A DNA stretch of 64,000 nt, from NCBI RefSeq assembly GCF_020164485.1, contig NZ_JAIQZA010000005.1, forward strand, positions 107,156-171,155, in the 5' to 3' direction. The translations under genes were made by a program, and so were the position numbers. The notes under the pieces are model-generated. The model was not told the origin of the DNA and made no database searches. It saw only the letters and a program-made list of their open reading frames with translations. Shown here one piece after another: positions 27,131 to 35,909 of the stretch. Every line of letters starts with the position of its first letter. Within the stretch, counting starts at the first letter, position 1. The DNA is from Salegentibacter tibetensis (lineage in GTDB: Bacteria > Bacteroidota > Bacteroidia > Flavobacteriales > Flavobacteriaceae).

Positions 27131-27396
27131 AATATTTACTGTTTTACTCTCGAATTAAGTTTTGAAATTCTATCAAATTTTTTTCCAATGAATAACTTTA
27201 AAAGCTTTCTTAAGCTAGTATGCAATTAAATTTAAGGCAAGCAACTCGTAAGTGCTGTTAATTAAATGGTAAATAGGCTTTTCTTAAAGCATACAAGAAT
27301 GCCTAAAGTCAGTAGAAATAAGTATTTTCGTAATATAAATTCGCATCTTCCTTAAGCTGATTTCTTTTCTTTTTGTAAGATGCACAGCAGGCACTT

Positions 27397-28758
27397 ATGC
27401 AAACACCAAAAAAAATTGCCATTGTTGGCTCAGGATTGGTTGGATCTTTACTCGCTATTTATCTAAGAAAAGCCGGGCATCAGGTTGAGGTTTTCGACCG
27501 AAGGAAAGATGTTAGAAAAGTAGAATTTTCTGGCCGTTCCATAAACCTGGCGATGTCTAATCGCGGTTGGAAGTCTTTAAGGGCGGTGGGTATAGAAAAA
27601 GAGATTAAAAAACTTGCGTTACCATTAGATAAAAGGGCGATGCACGTTAATGATAAACCCCTTTATTATCAAAAATATGGAAAGGAAGAGGAAGCCATTT
27701 TTTCAATTTCCCGGGGAGTTTTAAACCGTAGAATGATCACTCTGGCTGAAGAGGCCGGCGCAAAATTTAGGTTTGAAGAAAAAGTTTGGGACATAGATCT
27801 GGCCGAAGCCAAATTGTATACCGGCGAAAGCGAAAAAGGGGAGTGGAAAGAATATCAATTCGACCTTATTTTTGGTGCTGATGGAGCTTTTTCCAGGGTT
27901 CGGCATAAAATGCAAAGACAAAGCAGGTTTAATTATTCGCAGCATTTTATAGATGTTGGTTATAAAGAATTGAGTATTGGACCTAATGAAGACGGCAGTC
28001 ATAAACTGGACAATGCTTCATTTCATATCTGGCCAAGGGGCGAATTTATGCTTATCGCCATGCCTAATTTAGACGGAAGTTTTACCTGTACCTTATTTAT
28101 GCCTTTTGAAGGTGAAAATTCTTTTGAAAGCATAAAGACTGAAGCTTCTGCAGATGCATTTTTTAAAAAACATTTCCCCGACATTAATGAAGAAATTGAG
28201 AACCTGAAACGGGATTTCTTTAGAAACCCAACCAGTAGTATGGTTACCATTAAGTGTTTTCCCTGGTCTTATTGGGAAAAAGTGACTTTGGTTGGCGATT
28301 CGGCACACGCGATCGTGCCATTTTACGGGCAGGGAATGAATGCCGGCTTTGAAGATATTTTGGCCTTGAGCCAGAAAATGAAAAAGCACGGAGACGATTG
28401 GGAGCGGATTTTTGAAGAATATCAAAACGAGCGGAAACCCAATACCGATGCTATTGCGGAACTTAGCTACAGGAATTTTATAGAAATGAGCAGCAAAACC
28501 GCAGATCCCGATTTTTTACTTCGGAAGAAAATAGAAAATTGGTTCTCTAATAAACATCCTGATACATGGGTGCCATTGTATTCAAGAGTTACTTTTTCAG
28601 ATAAACCGTATGCTGAAGCTTTAGCTATTGGGGATTATCAACGAAAAATCATGGATGAAGTGATGGAAATTTCAGGGATTGCAAAGAAATGGGATTCGCC
28701 CGAAGTTGAAGAGAGAATTCTGAAATTATTAGATGACAAACCTGTTTTTTCAGTTTGA
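27397..28758 (+). CDS. kmo: Kynurenine 3-monooxygenase
   Basis: A 453-aa FAD-dependent aromatic hydroxylase converting L-kynurenine to 3-hydroxykynurenine with NADPH and O2. The dinucleotide motif is GSGLVGSLLAIYLRKAGHQV, and the second FAD motif is GDSAHAIVPFYGQGMNAGFED. SGRSINLAMSNRGWKSLRAVG is specific for the KMO branch. The C-terminal region is shorter than in eukaryotic membrane-bound KMO, as in other bacterial enzymes. kynU is 8 kb upstream. It overlaps the end of the convergent antiporter gene by 9 bases. Confidence 0.94.
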   Translation: MQTPKKIAIVGSGLVGSLLAIYLRKAGHQVEVFDRRKDVRKVEFSGRSINLAMSNRGWKSLRAVGIEKEIKKLALPLDKRAMHVNDKPLYYQKYGKEEEAIFSISRGVLNRRMITLAEEAGAKFRFEEKVWDIDLAEAKLYTGESEKGEWKEYQFDLIFGADGAFSRVRHKMQRQSRFNYSQHFIDVGYKELSIGPNEDGSHKLDNASFHIWPRGEFMLIAMPNLDGSFTCTLFMPFEGENSFESIKTEASADAFFKKHFPDINEEIENLKRDFFRNPTSSMVTIKCFPWSYWEKVTLVGDSAHAIVPFYGQGMNAGFEDILALSQKMKKHGDDWERIFEEYQNERKPNTDAIAELSYRNFIEMSSKTADPDFLLRKKIENWFSNKHPDTWVPLYSRVTFSDKPYAEALAIGDYQRKIMDEVMEISGIAKKWDSPEVEERILKLLDDKPVFSV

Positions 28759-30237
28759 TTTTTCATCAAATTCAGGTTCAATATTCAGGCTTTCATAAAC
28801 GGCTTCCATGGTTTTGTGATCTTCAGTTAACACCACCAACATATCATTAGCTTCAACTACCGTATTTCCATTTGGCGTAATAAACTGGTCATCCCTTGAG
28901 ATCATTGCGATAATTGCCTTCTTCGGAAAATGCAAGTCCACAATTCTTTTTCCTACCGAATGATTTTGTTCCGGAATATTTATTTCCCTTAAAAAAGATT
29001 TAGCGCCATCGGCCATAAAAGCGTCTACCGGCGATTTTTGCTTGGCCTGCATCGGTAAAGCTACACTTAGCCATCTTGCTACCACAGATAAGGTAGTTCC
29101 CTGAATAAGCACCGAAGTTAGTGATACAAAAAATACAATATTAAAGATCATATCTGCTTTTTCAATTCCGGCAAGCAGGGGATAGGTGGCAAATACAATA
29201 GGAACGGCACCACGAAGTCCTACCCAGGAAATATACCAACGCCGGCGCATTTTCATTTTAAAGAAAATTAAACTTAAAAACACCCCCAATGGTCTTGCGA
29301 TAAAGATGAGGAAAACCGAGATAAAGATACCTACGCCTATAACCGGAACGATATGCGACGGATAAACTAACAAACCTAAAGTAAGGAACAATACAATTTG
29401 CATTAACCAGGCAAGGCCATCAAACATTCGCATAATGGTCTTTTTATGGATAATATCGTGGTTACCCAGATAAACTCCACTTAAATAAACCGCTAAAAAC
29501 CCGTTACCACCAAGGGCATCAGTTGCAGAAAATACAATAAACATTAAAGCGATGGCAAGTACGGGGTATAAGCCTTCAAAATCTAAGCGTATTCTGTTAA
29601 TAACGAGCCGGCTTAATTTACCGAAGATAAATCCAAGCGCCGCACCAATTAAAATTTGCTGAAGAAATAATGGTATAATGCTGTAAATACTTTTATCCTG
29701 GTTCACGACCAGGCCTAAAAAGGCGATGGTTAGGAAGTAAGCCATAGGGTCGTTACTACCACTTTCCAACTCGAGGGTAGGTCGCAAATTAGATTTTAAC
29801 GCCAGGTTTTTAGCCCTTAAAATGGAAAATACAGCTGCTGCATCGGTAGAAGAAACAATGGCACCGAGCAACAAACCTTCATAGATCGTAAAATCTGTAA
29901 TATACCAGACAAAGACACCTACGCTTACCGCGGTAAATAAAACCCCAAGAATAGAAAGTGAAATTCCCTGCCACATCACCGGTTTTATGGTTTTCCAACT
30001 GGTGTCGAGTCCACCGGAAAATAAGATGAAATTAAGGGCAACAATACCTATAAATTGGGCGAGTTGTGGGTCGTTAAAATAAATGCCTCCAATCCCTTCC
30101 GAACCCGAAAGAATGCCTACTGCAAGGAAAAGCACTAAGGTTGGTACGCCAAAACGGTAGGAAGTTTTCCCGGCAAGGATACTTATAAACAACAAAAGAG
30201 AGCCAATCAAAAGAATATTTTCTATGGTTATGCTCAT
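28750..30237 (-). CDS. CPA1-family cation/proton antiporter with RCK_C (TrkA-C) domain
   Basis: A 495-aa inner-membrane antiporter with about 12 hydrophobic segments over residues 1-395. Motifs include SSTDAAAVFSIL and ELESGSNDPMAYFL, with the conserved ion-binding Asp. A cytoplasmic TrkA-C domain covers about 400-485 (GKRIVDLHFPKKAIIAMISR; GNTVVEANDMLVVL). This is the architecture of NhaP2/KhaP2 potassium/proton antiporters. Actual ion choice (K+ versus Na+) cannot be read from the sequence. Confidence 0.92.
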   Translation of the reverse strand: MSITIENILLIGSLLLFISILAGKTSYRFGVPTLVLFLAVGILSGSEGIGGIYFNDPQLAQFIGIVALNFILFSGGLDTSWKTIKPVMWQGISLSILGVLFTAVSVGVFVWYITDFTIYEGLLLGAIVSSTDAAAVFSILRAKNLALKSNLRPTLELESGSNDPMAYFLTIAFLGLVVNQDKSIYSIIPLFLQQILIGAALGFIFGKLSRLVINRIRLDFEGLYPVLAIALMFIVFSATDALGGNGFLAVYLSGVYLGNHDIIHKKTIMRMFDGLAWLMQIVLFLTLGLLVYPSHIVPVIGVGIFISVFLIFIARPLGVFLSLIFFKMKMRRRWYISWVGLRGAVPIVFATYPLLAGIEKADMIFNIVFFVSLTSVLIQGTTLSVVARWLSVALPMQAKQKSPVDAFMADGAKSFLREINIPEQNHSVGKRIVDLHFPKKAIIAMISRDDQFITPNGNTVVEANDMLVVLTEDHKTMEAVYESLNIEPEFDEKSN

Positions 30238-30299
30238 TGTATATTGTTGTTTTTCTTACTAAGTGAGACCTGGAGTCCAAAAAGGTATTTTGCGCGGTA

Positions 30300-30339
30300 A
30301 AAATACATATTCAGCTCTATTAAATAAAGCTGAATATGT
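30300..30339 (-). terminator. Terminator after msrA
   Basis: ACATATTCAGCT (30305-30316) and AGCTGAATATGT (30328-30339) form a 12-bp stem, followed by ATTTTT on the minus strand. It separates msrA from the antiporter gene. Confidence 0.65.
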
Positions 30340-30378
30340 TTAATATTAAAAAATTAATTAGAAACTAATCGCCAGAAA

Positions 30379-31041
30379 TTAATGCGAGCCTTCTTTGAGG
30401 ATTTCAGGGAATTTTTCTTTAAAACGATTCAATCTCGGAATAGAAACCTTTTGAATATAAGGATTGTTTGGATTGTTCTTTTCATAATTCTGGTGATAAT
30501 CTTCAGCTATCCAAAATTTTTGAAAAGGTAGTATTTCGGCAGCAATTGATTTTTCGTAATCTTTGGCTACTTCATTCTTCACCTTGTTTATAATATCTTT
30601 TTGTTCTTTATTCTGATAAAAAATAATTGAACGGTACTGCGAACCAATATCTGGACCCTGCCCATTTACCTGGGTAGGATCTTGAGAACCAAAATAAACC
30701 TCTACCAAAGTTTCAAAACTCACCACTTCTGGATCATAAATAACTTCTACAGCTTCAGCGTGGCCGGTTCTCCCGGTATTGCTGGATTCGTAAGTAGGGT
30801 TTTTAGTATGCCCCCCTGCGTATCCGGAAATCGATTCTTTCACTCCTTTTATGCTTTCATAAACAGCTTCTACACACCAAAAACATCCGCTGGCGAAATA
30901 AGCTTTTTCATATCCGTTTTCTGCCGGAACTTCCACGGGATCGGCATTAGCTATTTCTGGTTTAGTGACGGTTTTTTGCTGAGCATTATTTCCGCAGGAA
31001 ATCAGTAAGAAAATAAATGTAGGTAAGAAAAATCGTTTCAT
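30379..31041 (-). CDS. msrA: Peptide-methionine (S)-S-oxide reductase, lipoprotein form
   Basis: Reduces methionine-S-sulfoxide in proteins. The start at 31041 (MKRFFLPTFIFLLISCGNN) gives a lipobox with Cys16, so this MsrA works in the periplasm. The catalytic motif GCFWC places the nucleophile at Cys53. Further signatures are SGYAGGHTKNPTYE, GHAEAVEVIYDP and DPTQVNGQGPDIGSQYRSI. It begins 4 bases after the lipoprotein gene at 31046, so the two are co-transcribed. The reducing partner is not in the window. Confidence 0.94.
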   Translation of the reverse strand: MKRFFLPTFIFLLISCGNNAQQKTVTKPEIANADPVEVPAENGYEKAYFASGCFWCVEAVYESIKGVKESISGYAGGHTKNPTYESSNTGRTGHAEAVEVIYDPEVVSFETLVEVYFGSQDPTQVNGQGPDIGSQYRSIIFYQNKEQKDIINKVKNEVAKDYEKSIAAEILPFQKFWIAEDYHQNYEKNNPNNPYIQKVSIPRLNRFKEKFPEILKEGSH

Positions 31042-31045
31042 TAAA

Positions 31046-31651
31046 TTATTGTTTTTTATAGGTTCCTTCAAGCGTTTTTTTGCCATAAATGGCATAATCT
31101 ATAGCGAGTTCGCCATCAATGTAAAAGCCTTTCCAATCTAATTCCATTTGGTCATTTTCACCGGGATTTAATACTGCAATGGGAGTATTAGTATCAAAAT
31201 CCTGCCAGGAAAGATCTTTCTTAGTGTTTTTATTTGATGGGCTCACGTAATATATATTTACATTATTCCCAGATTTTGAATACCTGGCGTTTATATACAT
31301 TTTATCTTCTAACAGGCATAATTCTGTATTGTTACTCATGTCAAATTCTATGCAGTAACAACTGCAATTCGCATCGCTTTCGTCCATTTTCACATAAATG
31401 GAGCCTGAGGTAATTGCTTCTGAATGTTCCTGTTTTTTGTTAGAATCTTTATCGGATGATCCCACGGATTCATCTTCTTCATTTTCGCTATACGTAATAT
31501 CTGAATCTGATTTTTCAGAATTAGATTCAGAAGTCCGGTTATTTTCGCTCTGTTCTGTTTCAAAACTAGTCTCGTTCTCCTCGCTTCTATCTTTGTCTTT
31601 ACAGGATGCTAAAACTAACAAAAGACAAAGTAGACTGGCATAAAATCTCAT
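31046..31651 (-). CDS. Lipoprotein of unknown function, 201 aa
   Basis: The lipobox is LVLASC (Cys17). A Glu/Ser/Asn-rich disordered segment runs to about residue 80. A small beta-rich C-terminal domain follows, with a Cys-rich patch (DANCSCYCIEFDMSN and CLLEDKMYINARYS). The CxCxC arrangement could bind metal or form disulfides (inference). It is the first gene of the pair with periplasmic msrA, so a link to oxidative protein damage is possible. Confidence 0.72.
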   Translation of the reverse strand: MRFYASLLCLLLVLASCKDKDRSEENETSFETEQSENNRTSESNSEKSDSDITYSENEEDESVGSSDKDSNKKQEHSEAITSGSIYVKMDESDANCSCYCIEFDMSNNTELCLLEDKMYINARYSKSGNNVNIYYVSPSNKNTKKDLSWQDFDTNTPIAVLNPGENDQMELDWKGFYIDGELAIDYAIYGKKTLEGTYKKQ

Positions 31652-32061
31652 AATTATTGGGGTTAGTTAGTAGAAATAAAGGTAGTCCTTAAATAGATTA
31701 AATATGTGAAAAGCTTGTTAATCAATGCTGCATCCTGAAAACTAGAAATAAATGAGGTTGTAGGAAAGAGATAATTTCTTTTTATCAATTTTAAATTTAA
31801 ATCGTGTGATTTATTAAATGATACCCTTTTAATTTAACAAATTTTTATAGATTTATATAAATATTAATAAGTTTTGGATATGATCTAAAGAATAGTTTCT
31901 TGATAATACTGTGAACTTTAAAAAAAAATAGGTGGAAACAGGACTCACCATCCAAAGTCGAACATGCGAAAGTGAACATCGACATAAAATAAAATAGTAA
32001 CCGAGAGCGAACTTACTTACCGAAAATCGAGAGAGTAGGTAAATAATTAACCCAAATCAAA
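31652..32061. other. Intergenic region upstream of the 213-aa lipoprotein
   Basis: 410 bases without a credible gene. The left 270 bases are very AT-rich. The right 110 bases are less so and hold a purine-rich leader with short repeats: GAACATG and GAACATC (about 31959-31980), GTCGA/TCGAC able to pair, and ACTTAC/GTAGGT. This leader may fold, but matches no riboswitch class I know. No certain promoter found. Confidence 0.35.
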
Positions 32062-32703
32062 ATGAAAGATAAAATAAAATTACTTTCCGTTATAATCCTG
32101 CTAACAATTAGCCTTCAATCCTGCAGTACAGACTCTGAAGAAACTACAATTGATTCCACGGAACTGGAGCAAGAGCTGGCGTTAGAAAATAATGGCTTTC
32201 TTAAAATTGAATCGACCACCTACATTTTTAAAAAGACTGGTGAGATAGTCAAATTTGAAAATGATGACAGACAATTTAACTTTAAGTTCTTGAATGAATT
32301 ATCATATGAAGCAGCGGCAACCAGCAAACATGCTATTGAAGGACTAACAGTAACTAACCCTGAAACAGAAGAATATTTAATATTCTCAAATTTTGAAGAA
32401 TTAAAAAGCGGTTTTTTAAAGTTTGATGTAGAATTTAGTACGGGCCAGACGCTCTCGTCAGTATTGTATAAGCCAGGCAAAGCGAATGCTTCTTCAAATA
32501 GGTGGCACGGAGATCCTATGCTGGATGAACCTTCTCCTGTTGTAGGTGCTATGATCGAACTTTCGCAGGAAGAGCTTGTAGGAAAATGTAGAGCAGCATT
32601 TGAGGTTTGCTCTAACACCAATGGAGTTCCTACAGTCGCGTTAACTAATGGAAAAGGATGGTTTGCTGAAATTGAGGCCTGCTCGCTGGAATGTCATGAT
32701 TAA
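32062..32703 (+). CDS. Lipoprotein of unknown function, 213 aa
   Basis: The lipobox LTISLQSC places Cys20 at the mature N-terminus. The mature protein is acidic, with a beta-rich centre (EYLIFSNFEELKSGFLKFDV). The C-terminal segment has four Cys (KCRAAFEVCSN and EACSLECHD) that could form two disulfides. It is an isolated gene with a long leader. No family recognised. Confidence 0.72.
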   Translation: MKDKIKLLSVIILLTISLQSCSTDSEETTIDSTELEQELALENNGFLKIESTTYIFKKTGEIVKFENDDRQFNFKFLNELSYEAAATSKHAIEGLTVTNPETEEYLIFSNFEELKSGFLKFDVEFSTGQTLSSVLYKPGKANASSNRWHGDPMLDEPSPVVGAMIELSQEELVGKCRAAFEVCSNTNGVPTVALTNGKGWFAEIEACSLECHD

Positions 32704-32775
32704 ATATAAAAAGTGAGATACCTGAAATTAATTCGTTCAGTCAAACCACAGATTGATTATTAGATTAATTAAACT

Positions 32776-32802
32776 AAAAAAGCCTCCCAAATGGAGGCTT
32801 TA
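32776..32802 (-). terminator. Terminator of the coiled-coil zinc-ribbon-family gene
   Basis: AAAGCCTCC (32779-32787) and GGAGGCTTT (32793-32801) form a 9-bp stem followed by T5-6 on the minus strand. Confidence 0.82.
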
Positions 32803-32825
32803 GTTATTATATCAAATTTCGCCGA

Positions 32826-33605
32826 TTAAACTTTGGCAAAAAGGTTTTGCATTTTTTCCTGCTCTTCTTTTGCAAGTTCTTCGTCTACAAGAATTCTCCC
32901 GCTATGCTCATCGGTAATAATCTTTTTTCTACCGGCAATTTCCATAATTACCTGTGGTGGAATGGTAAAGTAAGAACCTCCGGAAGCACCTCGTTCTACA
33001 GGAACAATTGCAAGTCCGTTTTTAACGTTGGTTCTAATTCTTTTATAAGCATTTACTAAGCGTTCTTCAATATTCTTCTCGAATTCTGCAGATTTCTTGA
33101 TAAGCGCCTGCTCTTCTTTTTCAGTTTCGGCCAGGATCTCGTTAAGTTCGCCTTTTTTATGTTCCAGGTGTTTTTTCCTTTCTTCAAGACGTCCTTTAGT
33201 CTGGTCGATCACCTCTTTTTTCTGCTCAATTTGAGCCCGGTATTCTTTGATGTGTTTCTCGGCAAGTTCTATTTCCAGTTCCTGGAATTCAACTTCCTTG
33301 CTAAGCGCATTAAATTCGCGGTTGTTACGCACATTTTTTTGCTGCTCAGCATACTTTTTCATGGTCACTTTAGACTCATCAATAAGATTTTTCTTACTCT
33401 TTATGTCGTTCTCGATTACCTCAATATCGGCATCCATTTTGTCCAAACGCTTGCTCAATCCGGCTACTTCATCTTCCAAATCTTCCACTTCTAACGGAAG
33501 CTCACCGCGTACGTTCCTTATTTCATCAATTCTGGAATCAACCAGTTGAAGGTCGTACAACGCTCTTAACTTGTCTTCTACAGTAACATCGTTCTTTTTT
33601 GCCAT
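32826..33605 (-). CDS. Coiled-coil protein of the C4 zinc-ribbon (DUF164/zf-RING_7) family, ribbon without cysteines
   Basis: 259 aa. Residues about 15-185 are a long coiled coil (LYDLQLVDSRIDEI start, many Lys/Glu heptads). The C-terminal part aligns with the family's ribbon (GGSYFTIPPQVIMEI and SGRILVDEEL). Yet the expected CxxC pairs are missing: Gly-Ser-Tyr and Asp-Glu-His-Ser stand where cysteines belong. The role of the family is unknown. It begins 2 bases after the NIF3 gene; that pairing is conserved in Bacteroidota (from memory). Confidence 0.87.
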   Translation of the reverse strand: MAKKNDVTVEDKLRALYDLQLVDSRIDEIRNVRGELPLEVEDLEDEVAGLSKRLDKMDADIEVIENDIKSKKNLIDESKVTMKKYAEQQKNVRNNREFNALSKEVEFQELEIELAEKHIKEYRAQIEQKKEVIDQTKGRLEERKKHLEHKKGELNEILAETEKEEQALIKKSAEFEKNIEERLVNAYKRIRTNVKNGLAIVPVERGASGGSYFTIPPQVIMEIAGRKKIITDEHSGRILVDEELAKEEQEKMQNLFAKV

Positions 33606-33607
33606 AG

Positions 33608-34702
33608 TTATATATACTTGATTGGATTGGTGTTTGTCTCTCCTAAAATAAGTGCAAAATTACTAATTTTTTTTGTAAGATAAGAATGTAATAAATCTTT
33701 TGTGTATTGCTCACTTTCATAGTGGCCAATATCGGCTAAAATAAAGTCTTTATCGGCTTTGTAAAAGTCGTGATATTTTAGATCGGCAGTAAGATAAATA
33801 TCAGCCCCGGCAGCTTTTGCCTGGTTAATGGCAAAACTACCGCTACCTCCTAAAACCGCTACCTTTTTAATGGGTTTGTCACGCAATTCAGAATGCCTTA
33901 TACAACCACAATTAAATTCACTTTTTATACGGTTTAAAAAGCTTTTTTCATCTTCGGGAGATTCCAATTCTCCAATCATTCCCATTCCCAAATGCTGGTT
34001 TTTATTATTTAGTGTACTTACTTCATATGCTACTTCTTCATAAGGATGGGAGCTAAAAAGAGCCTCAAGTAGGTTTTTCTCCAAATGCGAGGGATAAATA
34101 AGTCCTATTTGAGTTTCTTCTTCCAGATGTACTTCCCCGCGTTTGCCAATTACGGGATTGGCTTCTTCATTGGGTTTAAAGCTGCCCTCTCCTTTTAGAT
34201 TAAAACTACAATTATCATAATTTCCAATGCTCCCTCCACCGACCTCAAAAAGTGCTTTTCTAACTTCTGCAGCCTGGTCATTTGGGACAAAAGTGATAAG
34301 TTTTTTTATACTGTCTTTCCGCGGAATTAAGATCTGCCGGTTTTTAAGGCCTATTTTTTCAGAAATCATATCGTTCACGCCTTTATATTGATTGTCCAGC
34401 GCGGTATGAATGGCGTAAATTGCGATATCGTTTTTAATCGCTTTAATCACTGTTTTTTCTACATAATCTTTTCCGGTAAGTTTTTTTAATCCCGAGAATA
34501 TGATGGGATGAAAACTAACAATTAGGTTGCAATTTTTCTCAATGGCTTCGTCTACTACACTTTCTAAAGTGTCTAAAGTGATAAGCGCACCGGTTACAGT
34601 TGTGTTTTTATCACCAACCAAAAGGCCTACATTGTCAAAATCTTCGGCGTAAGCAGCTGGTGCAAATTCTTCAATTATATCAATAATTTCTCTTACAAGC
34701 AT
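33608..34702 (-). CDS. NIF3-like dinuclear metal-centre protein
   Basis: 364 aa, cytoplasmic. The NIF3 hallmarks for the di-metal site are DNVGLLVGD near the N-terminus, SFHPIIFSG, HTALDNQYKGVNDMI, and the C-terminal DIGHYESEQYTKDLL. A PII-like insertion occupies about 130-240, as in the longer YqfO group. Family members may act as GTP cyclohydrolase I type 2-like or nucleotide hydrolases, but the true function is unsettled. It is the first gene of the pair with the coiled-coil gene, divergent from lpxK. Confidence 0.92.
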   Translation of the reverse strand: MLVREIIDIIEEFAPAAYAEDFDNVGLLVGDKNTTVTGALITLDTLESVVDEAIEKNCNLIVSFHPIIFSGLKKLTGKDYVEKTVIKAIKNDIAIYAIHTALDNQYKGVNDMISEKIGLKNRQILIPRKDSIKKLITFVPNDQAAEVRKALFEVGGGSIGNYDNCSFNLKGEGSFKPNEEANPVIGKRGEVHLEEETQIGLIYPSHLEKNLLEALFSSHPYEEVAYEVSTLNNKNQHLGMGMIGELESPEDEKSFLNRIKSEFNCGCIRHSELRDKPIKKVAVLGGSGSFAINQAKAAGADIYLTADLKYHDFYKADKDFILADIGHYESEQYTKDLLHSYLTKKISNFALILGETNTNPIKYI

Positions 34703-34800
34703 CTTGTTTTTTGGTTTTTATAAACGTAGCAGGTCGGTTTTTATTAATTTCGTAGTAGTTGTAGACCAACTTCAAATATAATTATTATAGCCCGCCCTTT

Positions 34801-35805
34801 ATGACGATTTTACGAAAAATGCTATTTCCTTTTTCTTTAATGTATGGTTTTATCATCTGGACCAGGAATTTGTTTTATAACTCCGGAATTCTAAAATCTA
34901 AAGCCTATAACTTTCCTGTAATTTGTGTAGGGAACCTGAATACAGGAGGAACCGGAAAATCACCAATGATAGAATATTTGATGAATTTTCTACTGCCAGA
35001 TTTCAAGGTAGCGACTTTAAGCAGGGGCTATAAACGTACCACCAAAGGCTATAAAATACTAAGTGGAAGGGAGAGCACAAATGAAGTAGGGGATGAGCCT
35101 TTGCAATTTAAAAGAAAGTTTAGTGAAGCCATAATCGCTGTAGATGCCGATAGGCAAAACGGAATTGCAAAACTTCAGGAGGAAAATGCTGAAATTATAT
35201 TGCTGGACGATGCTTTTCAGCATAGAAAAGTTAAAGCGGGACTTAATATCTTACTCACGGCTTATACAGATCTTTATGTGAATGATTTTATGCTGCCTAC
35301 AGGATATTTGCGCGAACCAACTGTTGGAGCTGACCGGGCTAAAATAGTTATTGTCACCAAGTGTCCTCCAAAACTCACAAAGCCCGAAATGGAATCGATA
35401 AGGCGTAGGCTCAGATTACAGAATTATCAAAAACTCTATTTTACTTTTATTGCTTACGATAAAGAAATTGTTTCTGATGAAAAAAAAGTACAATTAAGCA
35501 GTTTAAAGGATAAGAAATTTACACTTGTTACCGGAATTGCAAATCCGTCGCCTCTTGTAAATTATTTGGAAGAAATGGGACTGGATTTTAAGCACCGGGC
35601 GTTTAAAGATCATCACAATTTTACCGAAGCTGAAATAGCGCAATTAAAAAAGGAGCAACTTCTATTAACCACCGAAAAAGATTACGTACGGCTGCATAAA
35701 AAAATTGAAATGGGACGCCTATTCTACTTACCTGTAAAGACCGCATTTTTAAATAAAGAAGTAAAATTTCAGCAGGAAATATTAAAATTTGTGCATAAAA
35801 AATGA
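34801..35805 (+). CDS. lpxK: Tetraacyldisaccharide 4'-kinase
   Basis: Phosphorylates the 4' position of the lipid A disaccharide precursor at the inner membrane. 334 aa. An N-terminal membrane-associating helix (MLFPFSLMYGFIIWTRN) precedes the P-loop GNLNTGGTGKSP (about 43-54). LSRGYKR, EVGDEPLQ and the catalytic-side LLDDAFQHRKV are characteristic, as is HHNFTEAEI in the C-terminal part. The stop codon lies inside the stem of its terminator. Confidence 0.96.
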   Translation: MTILRKMLFPFSLMYGFIIWTRNLFYNSGILKSKAYNFPVICVGNLNTGGTGKSPMIEYLMNFLLPDFKVATLSRGYKRTTKGYKILSGRESTNEVGDEPLQFKRKFSEAIIAVDADRQNGIAKLQEENAEIILLDDAFQHRKVKAGLNILLTAYTDLYVNDFMLPTGYLREPTVGADRAKIVIVTKCPPKLTKPEMESIRRRLRLQNYQKLYFTFIAYDKEIVSDEKKVQLSSLKDKKFTLVTGIANPSPLVNYLEEMGLDFKHRAFKDHHNFTEAEIAQLKKEQLLLTTEKDYVRLHKKIEMGRLFYLPVKTAFLNKEVKFQQEILKFVHKK

Positions 35806-35830
35806 GGTGAATTCACACCTCATTTTTCTT
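35799..35830 (+). terminator. Terminator overlapping the lpxK stop codon
   Basis: AATGAGGTG (35801-35809) and CACCTCATT (35815-35823) form a 9-bp stem with loop AATTCA, followed by TTTCTTTT. The TGA stop (35803-35805) is part of the stem. Confidence 0.8.
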
Positions 35831-35909
35831 TTGGCTAATTCAAACTATATATGGTTTTTTCGATATATAATTCAATTAACCAGTGTTTTACAAAGCGTAT
35901 GCCAAAGGT

